DNA of 64,000 nucleotides from an uncultured Luteitalea sp. (lineage in GTDB: Bacteria > Acidobacteriota > Vicinamibacteria > Vicinamibacterales > Vicinamibacteraceae), in the NCBI GenBank assembly GCA_934541105.1, contig CAKTDA010000004.1, forward strand, positions 62,001 through 126,000. The letters run 5' to 3'. Every line of letters starts with the position of its first letter. Positions within the stretch are counted from its first letter, which is position 1. Below the pieces are notes generated by a model, which did no database searches, had not been told where the DNA came from, and saw only the letters and a list, made by a program, of their open reading frames with translations. A program made the translations under genes and the position numbers. Below are positions 1 through 8,318 of the stretch, piece by piece.

Positions 1-634
1 ACTTCGCCTCGGTCATCTTGAACAGCATGTTCAGGAAGTTGCCGGCGAAGCTGAGGCCGTTGTCGGGATAGACGTAGAACAGCCCGCGGCTGTGGCGGTA
101 GGCATAGGCCGCGATCGTCGGCGTCTTCGCGATGAGCCGCCGGATGTGCCGCTGGCGCACTTCGGGGTCGTGGACCTGCTTGGCGTCGGGATAGAACGTC
201 GAGAGCGCGCCGACGGTGCTGAGGAACACGCCCATCGGGTGCGCGTCGTAGCGGAACCCGCGCATCAGGTGCTTGATGTTCTCGTGCAGCAGCGTGTGCC
301 GCGTGATGCCCGCCTGCCAGTCGGCGAGTTCGCCGGCCGTCGGCAGTTCGCCGTACATCAACAGGTAGGCGACCTCGAGGTACGTGCTCTTCTCGGCGAG
401 TTGCTCGATCGGGTAGCCGCGGTACTCCAGCACGCCCTTGTCGCCGTCGATGTAGGTGATGGCACTCCGGCACGACGCGGTGTTCGTGAACGCGGGGTCG
501 TACGTCATCACCCCGAAGTCGTCGGGCGACGTCTTGATCTGTCGCAGGTCGATGGCCTTGATCGTGCCGTCGGTGATCGGCACCTCGTAGGTGGTGCCGG
601 TGCGGTTGTCGGTGATTGTGAGCGTGTCAGCCAT
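1..634 (-). CDS. gltA: Citrate synthase, 5' part only (cut by window edge)
   Basis: Encodes the first ~211 residues of citrate synthase, which condenses acetyl-CoA with oxaloacetate in the TCA cycle. Reading leftward from the ATG at 634, the protein begins MADTLTITDNRTG and contains family segments such as SCRSAITYIDGDKG, LEYRGYPIEQLA and RGFRYDAHPMG. The frame is open to base 1; the family is about 430 residues, so roughly half, including the C-terminal catalytic part, lies outside the window. It starts 26 bp after yacG on the same strand and could share its transcript. No convincing Shine-Dalgarno lies before the ATG. The family call is firm; which citrate/methylcitrate synthase subtype cannot be decided from this part. 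Confidence 0.93.
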   Translation of the reverse strand, partial: MADTLTITDNRTGTTYEVPITDGTIKAIDLRQIKTSPDDFGVMTYDPAFTNTASCRSAITYIDGDKGVLEYRGYPIEQLAEKSTYLEVAYLLMYGELPTAGELADWQAGITRHTLLHENIKHLMRGFRYDAHPMGVFLSTVGALSTFYPDAKQVHDPEVRQRHIRRLIAKTPTIAAYAYRHSRGLFYVYPDNGLSFAGNFLNMLFKMTEAK

Positions 635-660
635 CGCGTCGTTTTCGGGGGGCGGAGGCG

Positions 661-903
661 CTAGGCCTCGGGGTCATCCGGCTCCATCTCTCGCGGCGTG
701 TCGTCCGCCGGACCCTCGACGCGGTAGTCGCCGTCGAGCCAGTGGGAGAGGTCGAGCAACTGGCACCGTTCACTGCAGAAAGGCCGCCAGCGCGGGTCCA
801 CCGGCTGCACGCGACAGTATACACAGAGGTCAGCGCCTGACACGGCCTCGATCGTACCAGCCTGCGGCGCGCCGCGAACCCGCGGCCGCGCCGGCGTCGA
901 CAT
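661..903 (-). CDS. yacG: YacG-like zinc-binding protein (DNA gyrase inhibitor family)
   Basis: Small 80-residue protein of the YacG family. The E. coli member binds GyrB and inhibits gyrase; whether this one does is inference. The diagnostic Cys4 zinc knuckle is present as CVYC followed by FCSERC, then LLDLSHWLDGDYRV, which matches the family core (LIDLGRWASEEYRI type). An acidic, proline-rich tail follows. The N-terminal ~27 residues are basic and low-complexity, so the exact start is less certain; the ATG at 903 gives a normal length. It lies 26 bp from phoU upstream and 26 bp from gltA downstream, in the long leftward run that begins at ppx. Confidence 0.85.
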   Translation of the reverse strand: MSTPARPRVRGAPQAGTIEAVSGADLCVYCRVQPVDPRWRPFCSERCQLLDLSHWLDGDYRVEGPADDTPREMEPDDPEA

Positions 904-929
904 CGTGGGGCCGGACCGGGCCGCGATGG

Positions 930-1610
930 TCAGGGGGGCGCATCGTGCCTGACGTCGCGCGCCGTCACCATGAAGATGACGTCCTCGGCGATGTTGGTCG
1001 CGTGATCCGCGATGCGCTCGAGATGGCGGGCCACGAGGATCAGGTCGAGGGCGGCCTCGATGGCGGCCGGCACCTGCCGCATGTACGGCACGAGGTCGTC
1101 CGAGACCCGTGACTTGAGTCCGTCCACCGTGTCGTCGGTCTCGAGCACCTGCGCGGCCAGCGCCACGTCGCGCCTGACATAGGCGTCGAGCGCATCCCGG
1201 AGCATGTGCTGCGCCAGTTCGGCCATCCGCGGAATCTCCACGATGGGCCGCACGGGCGGCTGCTGGAGGTAGCGCAGCACCGCCTCCGCGATGTTCACGG
1301 CAAGGTCGCCGACCCGCTCGAGATCGGTGTTGATCTTCACCGCCGCGAGCACGGCGCGCAGGTCCACGGCCACCGGCTGGTGCAGGGCGAGCACGCGCAC
1401 GCAGCGCCTGTCGATCTGCTTGTGCAGCGCGTTGAGCGGCTCGTCGCCCGACTGCACCCGCGCCGCCAGCGCCGCGTCGTGCGTGACGAGCGCCTCGGTC
1501 ACGAGGCGCACCCGCTCCTCGGCCAGGCCGCCCATCACGAGCAGGCGCTCCTTGAGCGCGTCGAGGTGCTCCTGCACCTGCGGCACCGTGCGCGCGACCG
1601 GTTCCATCAC
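930..1610 (-). CDS. phoU: Phosphate transport system regulator PhoU
   Basis: 226-residue all-helical protein with the two PhoU repeats typical of the family. PhoU links PstSCAB activity to the PhoR kinase and dampens phosphate uptake under sufficiency. Visible family features are the N-terminal LKERLLVMGGLAEE segment and the paired acidic/asparagine-bearing helices DLERVGDLAVNIAE and HLERIADHATNIAED, which carry the E/DxxxD metal-cluster residues. Start codon GTG at 1610 with an ATG immediately next; either is possible. It is the fifth gene of the pst operon, 6 bp after pstB. Confidence 0.95.
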   Translation of the reverse strand: MMEPVARTVPQVQEHLDALKERLLVMGGLAEERVRLVTEALVTHDAALAARVQSGDEPLNALHKQIDRRCVRVLALHQPVAVDLRAVLAAVKINTDLERVGDLAVNIAEAVLRYLQQPPVRPIVEIPRMAELAQHMLRDALDAYVRRDVALAAQVLETDDTVDGLKSRVSDDLVPYMRQVPAAIEAALDLILVARHLERIADHATNIAEDVIFMVTARDVRHDAPP

Positions 1611-1616
1611 CGCACT

Positions 1617-2447
1617 CTACCCGAACCGTCCGGTCACGTAGTCCTCGGTCAGCCGTTCGCGCGGTGCCGTGAACAACTCCTCGGTGGGGCCGCACTCGAT
1701 CAACCGGCCCTGCCACAGGAATGCCGTCTGGTCCGAGACGCGCGCCGCCTGCTGCAGGTTGTGCGTCACCAGCACGATCGTGTACGTGCGCTTGAGGACG
1801 TGAATCAACTCCTCGATGCGCTGGGTGGCAATCGGATCGAGGGCAGAGGCCGGTTCGTCCATCAACAGGACCTCCGGCTGGATCGCGAGTGCGCGCGCGA
1901 TGCACAGCCGCTGCTGCTGGCCGGCAGACAGCGTGAGGGCCGACTCCTGCAGCCGATCGCTGACCTCGCTCCAGAGCGCCGCCGCGCGCAGGCTCTCGCC
2001 GACGCGATCGGCAATCTCGTCGCGGTTGCGCAGCCCGTTGATCCGCAGGCCGTAGGCGACGTTCTCGAACACGGACTTCGGGAACGGGTTGGACCGCTGG
2101 AACACGAGCCCCACGCGTCGTCTCAGCGCGACGACGTCAGTGTCGGGCGCGAGGATCGACTCGCCGTCGAGGCGCACGTCGCCTTCGGTGCGCACGCCCG
2201 CGACCGTGTCGTTCAGGCGGTTGAGCGTGCGCAGCAGCGTGCTCTTGCCACAGCCGGACGGGCCGATGAGCGCGGTCACGCGCGCGGCCGGCACGTCGAG
2301 CGTGACGCGATCGAGCGCGCGCGCCGCGCCGTACCGGACGCTGAGGTCGCGCAGGACGATCTTCACCGGCGGGTCCCCCGCACGCGCGATGTCGCGGGCG
2401 GTCGCCGCCAGGCCGGCCGGCACGCCGGCGGGGAACGACGGGCTCAT
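1617..2447 (-). CDS. pstB: Phosphate ABC transporter ATP-binding protein PstB
   Basis: 276-residue ATPase subunit of the PstSCAB high-affinity phosphate importer. Walker A GPSGCGKST is at residues 62-70, the ABC signature LSAGQQQR at about 173-180 and Walker B LLMDEP at about 194-199. The LNRLND segment after Walker A is characteristic of PstB. About 28 residues precede the usual PstB start, so a later start is possible. The ATG at 2447 is separated from the pstA stop by one base, so the two are almost certainly translationally coupled. Confidence 0.96.
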   Translation of the reverse strand: MSPSFPAGVPAGLAATARDIARAGDPPVKIVLRDLSVRYGAARALDRVTLDVPAARVTALIGPSGCGKSTLLRTLNRLNDTVAGVRTEGDVRLDGESILAPDTDVVALRRRVGLVFQRSNPFPKSVFENVAYGLRINGLRNRDEIADRVGESLRAAALWSEVSDRLQESALTLSAGQQQRLCIARALAIQPEVLLMDEPASALDPIATQRIEELIHVLKRTYTIVLVTHNLQQAARVSDQTAFLWQGRLIECGPTEELFTAPRERLTEDYVTGRFG

Positions 2448-2448
2448 G

Positions 2449-3297
2449 TCAGGCGGCCCTCCGGCGCGCCGCGCGGTCGCGGGCGTAGATGGCCAGGCCG
2501 TTGACGACGAGCAGCACGACGAGCAGGACGAGGATGGCGGCCGCGGCGTTCGTGCGGAAGCCCTCGCGCGGCCGCATGACCCACGCGAAGATCTGAACGG
2601 GGAGCGCGGTGAACGGCGAGTGCGGGCCTTCGGGGGCGAAGGGCACGTACGCGAGCGCGCCGATGACCACGAGCGGGGCCGTCTCGCCGATGGCCCGCGC
2701 CATCGTCAGGATGATGCCGGTGAGCATGCCGGGCCACGCGGCGGGCAGCACCTGGTAACGAATCGTCTGCCAGCGCGTGGCACCGAGCGCAAGCGACGCC
2801 TCGCGCAGCGACAGCGGCACGGTGCGGAGTGCCTCGCGGGTGGTGATGATGACGATCGGCAGCACCAGCAGCGCCAGCGTCGCGGCACCGGCAAGCAGGG
2901 AGGGCCCCCAGTGCAGGGCGCGCACGAACAGCCCGAGGCCGAGCAGGCCATAGACGACCGACGGCACGCCGGCAAGGTTCGCGATGTTGATCTCGAGCAG
3001 CCGGCTCCAGCGTCCGCGCCCGCCGTACTCCTCGAGGGCGATTGCCGCGCCGACGCCGACAGGGATGGCCATGGCGGCCGTGAGGCCCATGAGCCAGAGG
3101 CTGCCCATGAGTGCCGGCCACAGGCCGGCGTTCGAGGCACGGCGCGACGGGGCACCAGTCAGGAAGTCGATCGACAACCGTCCGAGGCCGTCGCGGGCGA
3201 CGTCCCAGAGCAGGACGCCGAGTGCGCCGATCGCCGCGAGCAGCATCACCGCGCCGATCACGTGGAACGCCCGATCGTACCCACGGGCCCGATTCAT
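2449..3297 (-). CDS. pstA: Phosphate ABC transporter permease PstA
   Basis: 282-residue inner-membrane permease with about six hydrophobic segments. It forms the phosphate channel with PstC and docks PstB. The binding-protein-dependent permease (EAA) region is visible as REASLALGATRWQTIR near residue 180, followed by GETAPLVVIGAL, typical of PstA. The ATG at 3297 overlaps the pstC stop by four bases (ATGA), which decides the start; an in-frame extension upstream would run inside pstC. Second permease gene of the leftward pst operon. Confidence 0.95.
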   Translation of the reverse strand: MNRARGYDRAFHVIGAVMLLAAIGALGVLLWDVARDGLGRLSIDFLTGAPSRRASNAGLWPALMGSLWLMGLTAAMAIPVGVGAAIALEEYGGRGRWSRLLEINIANLAGVPSVVYGLLGLGLFVRALHWGPSLLAGAATLALLVLPIVIITTREALRTVPLSLREASLALGATRWQTIRYQVLPAAWPGMLTGIILTMARAIGETAPLVVIGALAYVPFAPEGPHSPFTALPVQIFAWVMRPREGFRTNAAAAILVLLVVLLVVNGLAIYARDRAARRRAA

Positions 3298-4193
3298 CGC
3301 GCCACTCCCGGCAGGCGCCGCCGCAGCCAGTGGCTGCACAGGTTCAGCACGAACGTGCCGGCGAACAGCAGCGCGGCGACGGCGAACACCGCGCGGTACT
3401 CACGCGTGCCGCTCGGCACGTCCCCGAGGCTGACCTGCACGATGTAGGTCGTCATCGTCTCGATGGGCACCAGCGGGTTGGCCGTGAGGCGCGGCTGCTG
3501 TCCGGCCGCGATCGCGACGATCATCGTCTCGCCGATCGCGCGGGCCAGGGCGAGGATGACCGCCGCGGCAATGCCCGACGCGGCAGCCGGGAGGACCACG
3601 CCGACGGCCGCCTGCAGCCGCGTGGCGCCGAGTGCGAACGCGCTCTCGCGCAGCCCGTGCGGCACGGCCGCGCACGCGTCCTCGGTGAGCGAACACACGA
3701 GCGGCAGGATCATCAGGCCCATGACGAGCCCCGGCGCGAGTGCGTTGTAGCCGGCGAGGCCGGCAAGCCACTGTTGCAGCAGCGGCGTCACGAACAGCAG
3801 CGCGAAGTACCCGTACACCACCGTCGGCACGCCGGCGAGCAGTTCGAGGGCGGGCTTGGCGATGCGCCGCACGCGCAGCGGCGCGTACTCGCTCAGGTAG
3901 AGCGCGCACACGATGCCGGCCGGCACGGCCACGGCCATCGCGATCAGCGTCACGAGCAGCGTGCCGGCCACGAGCGGGAGCACGCCGAAGCGGGCATCGA
4001 GGAACAGCGGCGTCCATGTGCGCCCGGCCAGGAACGCGAGCGGCGAGACGTCGCGGAAGAACGCGACCGTCTCCCAGGCGAGCACGACGATGATCGCGAC
4101 CGTGGCGCACACCGAGACGAAGGCGCACGCGGCCAGGCCGCGCTCGATGAGGGCCTCGACGACCTGCTGCCGGCGCGGGCGCGTGCGGCTCAT
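3294..4193 (-). CDS. pstC: Phosphate ABC transporter permease PstC
   Basis: 299-residue inner-membrane permease, partner of PstA. Seen in the sequence: an N-terminal membrane helix near residues 20-40, the segment VPTVVYGYFALLFVTP, the EAA-type loop RESAFALGATRLQAAV and the PstC-type GETMIVAIAAGQ. The start at 4193 overlaps the pstS stop (ATGA), the same tight coupling as at pstC/pstA. The motif set fits PstC better than PstA. Confidence 0.95.
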   Translation of the reverse strand: MSRTRPRRQQVVEALIERGLAACAFVSVCATVAIIVVLAWETVAFFRDVSPLAFLAGRTWTPLFLDARFGVLPLVAGTLLVTLIAMAVAVPAGIVCALYLSEYAPLRVRRIAKPALELLAGVPTVVYGYFALLFVTPLLQQWLAGLAGYNALAPGLVMGLMILPLVCSLTEDACAAVPHGLRESAFALGATRLQAAVGVVLPAAASGIAAAVILALARAIGETMIVAIAAGQQPRLTANPLVPIETMTTYIVQVSLGDVPSGTREYRAVFAVAALLFAGTFVLNLCSHWLRRRLPGVAR

Positions 4194-5197
4194 TCGACCC
4201 CCAGTCGCGCGGCGAGCGGCAGCGGTCGCGTGCCCGGTGCAGGCACCGCGAAGAGCGATCCGGTGGTGCCCGCATCGACACGCGCCCGCACCGCCGCCAT
4301 GACGCGGTCGTCGAGGGGCACATAGCCGACGTCGCCTGCGAGCTCCGCGACGTGCGCCAGGTAGTACTCGACGAAGGCGCGCACGTCCTCGCGGGCGATC
4401 GCGCCGGCATTCACGTAGAGGAACACCGGCCGCGACAGCGGATGGTAGGCGCCCGAGCGGATCGTCGCGGCCGTCGGCATGATGGCAGGCGAGGCCTCGC
4501 CTGCCCGGATCGGGACGGCGCGCAGGTACTCGCGATGTTCGTCGTAGTACGCGTACCCGAAGTAGCCGAGCGCGTCGGCGTCGCCGGCCACGCCCTGCAC
4601 CAGCATGTTGTCGTTCTCGCTGGCGTTGTAGTCGCCCCGGCTGTCGCGGGGCGCCCCGGTGATCACGCCCGTGAAGTAGTCGAACGTCCCCGAGTCGGCC
4701 CCGGCGCCGAACAGGTGCATCTCGCGGTCGGGCCAGCCGGGCCGCACCTGCGACCAGCGCAGCACCTGGCCCTCGGCCTCGTGGCGCCAGATGGTGCGCA
4801 GCTCCGCGACCGACAGGCTGTCCACCCAGGTGTTGGACGGGTGGACCGCCACCGTGATGCCGTCGTGGGCGACGGGCACCTCGAGGAACGCGATGCCGGC
4901 GCGGTCGCAGCTCCTGGCCTCGGTCCGGGTCATCGGCCGCGAGGCATTGGCAATCACGACGTCGCCGCGACAGAACCGGCGCAGTCCGCCCCCCGTGCCC
5001 GAGACGCCGATGATCACCCGCGTCCCCGGACGCTCCCGCAATGCGTCCTCGGCCATGGCCTCTGTCAGCGGATAGACCGTGCTCGATCCGTCGATCGCAA
5101 TCAGTGTGTCGAGTGACGCTGCCGGCCGGCCGCACCCCGCCAGCAGGGCGAGCAGGGGCCAGACCCACGGGCCGGACGGCAGCAGGCGACGACGCAT
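4190..5197 (-). CDS. pstS: Phosphate-binding lipoprotein PstS
   Basis: 335-residue periplasmic phosphate-binding component. The N-terminus is a lipoprotein signal (hydrophobic core, then LLAGC lipobox at about residue 22), so it is probably anchored at the membrane. The binding-protein fold shows as IDGSSTVYPLTEAMAE and VSGTGGGLRRFCRGD, which supply phosphate ligands in PstS/PBP-like_2 proteins, then GADSGTFDYF. It lies 9 bp after the ppx stop, so the pst genes most likely depend on a promoter upstream of ppx or inside its 3' end; no separate promoter gap exists. Confidence 0.94.
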   Translation of the reverse strand: MRRRLLPSGPWVWPLLALLAGCGRPAASLDTLIAIDGSSTVYPLTEAMAEDALRERPGTRVIIGVSGTGGGLRRFCRGDVVIANASRPMTRTEARSCDRAGIAFLEVPVAHDGITVAVHPSNTWVDSLSVAELRTIWRHEAEGQVLRWSQVRPGWPDREMHLFGAGADSGTFDYFTGVITGAPRDSRGDYNASENDNMLVQGVAGDADALGYFGYAYYDEHREYLRAVPIRAGEASPAIMPTAATIRSGAYHPLSRPVFLYVNAGAIAREDVRAFVEYYLAHVAELAGDVGYVPLDDRVMAAVRARVDAGTTGSLFAVPAPGTRPLPLAARLGVE

Positions 5198-5206
5198 CCC
5201 GCCAGC

Positions 5207-6844
5207 CTAGCGGCGCCGCGTTTCGCCACTGTTACGAGCGGGTCGTCGCGTGGCGGGCTGCTTACGTGATCGACGCGGCCGCGGAGGGCTGCCGGCGTCC
5301 TCGGCAGTGGCTGGCGCCGCGACCGGTTCGAGCACGATCGGCTTGCCGAGCAGCCGTTCGAACGTCGGGACGTGGCGCTGGGCGGCCCAGATCTCGAGCT
5401 CGGCATCGCCGGTCACCGTGAGTTGCAGGGCGACGTCGTCGTCGCGGTCCACGACGTCCACGTCACGGACGACCTGCGCATGGCTCCTGTCGAGCGACTC
5501 GGCCAGCGAGGCGCAGGCCGAGAGCACCCGCACCGCACGCCGCAGCTCCGGGCGGAGGGCGGCAAAGGCCTCGTGGCGCTTCTTCGGCCGGCCGCGCCGG
5601 TGATAGCGCGCGACGAGTGCCACGACCTCGATCTCGTCAGGCGCCAGGCCCCGCAGGCCGCCATGCCGGATCAGGTAGTACGAGTGACGGTGGTGCGCCT
5701 TGTGACTGATGTGCACGCCGATATCGTGGAGCAGCGCCCCGTACTCGAGCCATTCGCGCTCGCGCGGGCCGAGGCCGTGCGTCGCCTGCGTCCTGTCGAA
5801 GAGCCGCAGGGCGAGGCTGGCGACGTGGTAGGCATGGGCCGACCAGTACCGCAGCCGATCGCCGAGCTCCATCACGCTGCGGCGCCTGACGTCGGGGTAG
5901 CGGTCGATGCTCCGGATCTGGTGCTGGTTGCGGCGGATGTAGTCGAGGACGAGCCCCTCGCGCAGGGCGAAGTCGCTGAGCGTGATTTCGTTTGCCCCGA
6001 GCGCGCGCAGGATGACGTCGATGAGCACGGCACCCGCCGGCGCGATGTCGGCGCGCCGGGGGTCCAGGCCGGGCACCTGCAGGCGCTCCTGCTGATCCAT
6101 CCCGATGAGCTGCTTGCGGAGCTTGTGCAGGGCCCGCGCGGGCACACGCAGGTTGTTGATCTCGTCCACCGAGTGGCCCTGCTGCTGCAGCGCAAGCGCC
6201 CCGAGGCTGGTGATGGTGCCCGACGTGCCGATCACGCGCACGAAGCCGCGCGACCGGATCAGCTCGACGTACGGCCCGATCTCCTTCTCGACGTGCTGCA
6301 CGAGGCGCCGCGCGTCGCGACCCGACGGCGGATCACTGCGGAGGTAGCGCTCGGTGAGCCGGATGACGCCGATCTTGAAGCTGCGCGCGAGGTCGGCCTC
6401 GGCGGCATCACCGAGCGTGATCTCGACGCTGCCGCCCCCGATGTCCACGACCACGGTGGGTCCGGCGAACCCGGTGTTGTAGCCGGCCGCGCGATGGATG
6501 AGCCGCGCTTCCTCGAGCCCGGTGATGATCCGCGCACGAATCCCGGTCTCGGCTTCGACGGCGGCGAGGAACTCTCCGCCGTTCTCCGCTTCGCGCGTCG
6601 CGCTCGTCGCCGCCGCGACGATCTCGTCCACCTCGCGGGCCTCGGCCAGTCGCCGGAACTTCGCCAGGGCCTGGATGGCGGCGCTCATGGCCGCCGGCGT
6701 GAGCGCGCGTCCATCGAGCCCGCCGGCACCGAGCCGCACCATGACCTTCTCGCGGTCGATGACCTCGAACGATCGGTCCGCGTGGACCTGCACGACGATG
6801 ACGTGCACCGAGTTGGTGCCGATGTCGATGGCGGCAATCCGCAT
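5207..6844 (-). CDS. ppx: Ppx/GppA exopolyphosphatase with C-terminal HD domain
   Basis: 545-residue Ppx/GppA family enzyme, which removes terminal phosphate from inorganic polyphosphate (Ppx) or pppGpp (GppA). The actin-like N-terminal half starts MRIAAIDIGTNSVHVIV and has the second phosphate loop VVDIGGGSVEITLG and GTSGTITSLGALAL. The C-terminal half carries an HD phosphohydrolase-like domain (HVASLALRLF, then LLHDIGVHISH). Gene fusion length is normal for the long Ppx form. It heads the leftward pstSCAB-phoU run and faces the CHAD gene across only 20 bp, so its promoter must overlap the neighbour's 5' end. Ppx versus GppA activity cannot be separated by sight; context favours Ppx. Confidence 0.92.
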   Translation of the reverse strand: MRIAAIDIGTNSVHVIVVQVHADRSFEVIDREKVMVRLGAGGLDGRALTPAAMSAAIQALAKFRRLAEAREVDEIVAAATSATREAENGGEFLAAVEAETGIRARIITGLEEARLIHRAAGYNTGFAGPTVVVDIGGGSVEITLGDAAEADLARSFKIGVIRLTERYLRSDPPSGRDARRLVQHVEKEIGPYVELIRSRGFVRVIGTSGTITSLGALALQQQGHSVDEINNLRVPARALHKLRKQLIGMDQQERLQVPGLDPRRADIAPAGAVLIDVILRALGANEITLSDFALREGLVLDYIRRNQHQIRSIDRYPDVRRRSVMELGDRLRYWSAHAYHVASLALRLFDRTQATHGLGPREREWLEYGALLHDIGVHISHKAHHRHSYYLIRHGGLRGLAPDEIEVVALVARYHRRGRPKKRHEAFAALRPELRRAVRVLSACASLAESLDRSHAQVVRDVDVVDRDDDVALQLTVTGDAELEIWAAQRHVPTFERLLGKPIVLEPVAAPATAEDAGSPPRPRRSRKQPATRRPARNSGETRRR

Positions 6845-6864
6845 GGTGCTAGAGTGGAGCCCTC

Positions 6865-7803
6865 ATGCGCAGGAGGCGGCGCCATGCTAGCACGCAGCGC
6901 GGCGTGGCTCCGGCCGGGCCGATTGCCAGTCGTCACGAAGCGCTGGCGGCGCATGTCGATGCGGCGCGCCGGGGCGACGTCACCGGCGTCCATCAGGCCC
7001 GCGTGGCCACAAGGCGGCTGCGGGAAGTGGTACCGGTCCTCGGTGCCGGGCTCCGCGGCGCGCGGCGCGGATGGTTGCGCCGCCGGTTACGCGATCTGAC
7101 GCGCGCGCTCGGCGCCGTGCGCGAGCTCGACGTGCTGCTCGCGATGATTGCCGACCGTCCCCTCTCGGGCGCCGCGGCCGCGCGCCTGCGCGACGAGTGG
7201 TCCGAACAGGTCGCGGGCCGGCGGCGGGCGCCCGCCCGCGCACTGCGCCGGATCCTCGATCCTGCCGCCCTTGCCTCGCTGCACGAGCGGCTCGACGCAC
7301 TGGAGGCCATGCGCGAGGCATCCCCCGACAGCCGCTGGCGCAAGGCCCTCGCCCGTCAGCTCGCCGTGCGTGCCGACACGCTGCGCGATCGCATCGAGCG
7401 CACCGGCGCGCTGTATCACCCCGGGGCGCTGCACGACGTGCGGATTGCCGCCAAGCAGCTCCGGTACGCCCTCGAGTTGACCGACGAGACCGGCCTGGCG
7501 CGCGTGAAGCCATCCCTTCGCACCCTGAAGTCCGCACAGGACGCGCTCGGGCGGCTCCACGACCTCGACGTGCTGCTCGCGTCCCTGCAGGCGTGGGTCG
7601 AGGAGGCCAGCAGCGAGGATCTCCAGCCGGCGGCTGCCGAGGTTGCCGCCGCCATCGAACACGAGGCGCGCCTGCTGCACGCGCGCTACCTGCGGACGCG
7701 GCTCGCGCTCGTCCGCGTCACCGACACGACGCGCGACCGTCTCGTGCCGCGCGTCACGTCCGACCCGTACACGCAGGTCCGGTCCGCTGCCGATGCCCAC
7801 TGA
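6865..7803 (+). CDS. CHAD domain protein (polyphosphate-associated)
   Basis: 312-residue protein made mostly of a CHAD domain: helical, rich in conserved His, Arg and Lys. Motifs include VHQARVATRRLREVV (near residue 45), LGAVRELDVLLAM and the second-repeat pair HDVRIAAKQLRYALEL and GRLHDLDVLLASL. CHAD domains bind inorganic polyphosphate, so the position head-to-head with ppx and the pst operon is functionally sensible. The N-terminus is uncertain: the ATG at 6865 gives a basic RRRRR start, while the best Shine-Dalgarno (AGGAGG at about 6871) precedes an ATG in another frame. It overlaps sixA by 11 bases. Confidence 0.87.
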   Translation: MRRRRRHASTQRGVAPAGPIASRHEALAAHVDAARRGDVTGVHQARVATRRLREVVPVLGAGLRGARRGWLRRRLRDLTRALGAVRELDVLLAMIADRPLSGAAAARLRDEWSEQVAGRRRAPARALRRILDPAALASLHERLDALEAMREASPDSRWRKALARQLAVRADTLRDRIERTGALYHPGALHDVRIAAKQLRYALELTDETGLARVKPSLRTLKSAQDALGRLHDLDVLLASLQAWVEEASSEDLQPAAAEVAAAIEHEARLLHARYLRTRLALVRVTDTTRDRLVPRVTSDPYTQVRSAADAH

Positions 7804-8308
7804 AATCCACCTGTACCTCCTCCGCCATGCCATCGCGGAGGAACGCGGCTCCGCGTGGCCGGACGACGATGTGCGGCCCCTCAGCCGGGAGGGCATCCGC
7901 AAGTTCAAGCAGGCGTCACGGGGGCTCGCGCGGGCGCTGCCGAAGGTGGACACGCTGCTCACGAGCCCGCTCGTGCGCGCCTACCAGACCGCCGAGATCC
8001 TGGCGCACGCCCTGCCCGCCGCGCCGAAGATCGTGCCGTTCGAGGCCCTCCGCCCCGACACCGCGCCGAGCGATGCCATTGCCGCATTGCGTGCGCGATC
8101 GGCGAAGGGGAGTGTCGTCCTCGTGGGGCACGACCCGATGCTGTCCGAGCTGGCGTCGGCGCTGCTGCACCTGCAGGGGCCGCTCGAGTTCAAGAAGGGC
8201 GCGGCCATGGCCATCGTCTCGCGCGGCCTCGGCACGCGCGGTCCGGCGCGCCTCGACTGGTACCTCACGCCGAAGCTGCTGCGCAGCCTCGCCCGGCGCG
8301 CCTCGTGA
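7793..8308 (+). CDS. sixA: SixA-like histidine phosphatase
   Basis: 171-residue member of the histidine phosphatase superfamily (branch 1). The catalytic RH motif is near the N-terminus (YLLRHAIAEERG), with a TSPLVRAYQTAEIL segment carrying the second conserved Arg, and the late LVGHDPMLSELASAL segment carrying the second catalytic His. E. coli SixA dephosphorylates phospho-histidine on HPt or PTS proteins; the substrate here is unknown. The start overlaps the end of the CHAD gene, so the two form a small operon diverging from ppx. It ends 10 bp from the convergent neighbour. Confidence 0.88.
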   Translation: MPTEIHLYLLRHAIAEERGSAWPDDDVRPLSREGIRKFKQASRGLARALPKVDTLLTSPLVRAYQTAEILAHALPAAPKIVPFEALRPDTAPSDAIAALRARSAKGSVVLVGHDPMLSELASALLHLQGPLEFKKGAAMAIVSRGLGTRGPARLDWYLTPKLLRSLARRAS

Positions 8309-8318
8309 GCGATGCGCG

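Noticed and set aside
92..664. Plus-strand reading frame at the left edge
   Set aside because: Shadow of the minus-strand citrate synthase gene, which matches the family over its whole visible length.
6884..7099. ATG at 6884 with the good AGGAGG as start of a gene
   Set aside because: That frame runs into a stop at about 7099 without any family resemblance, whereas the CHAD frame is unbroken and recognisable; the AGGAGG is probably chance (Arg codons).
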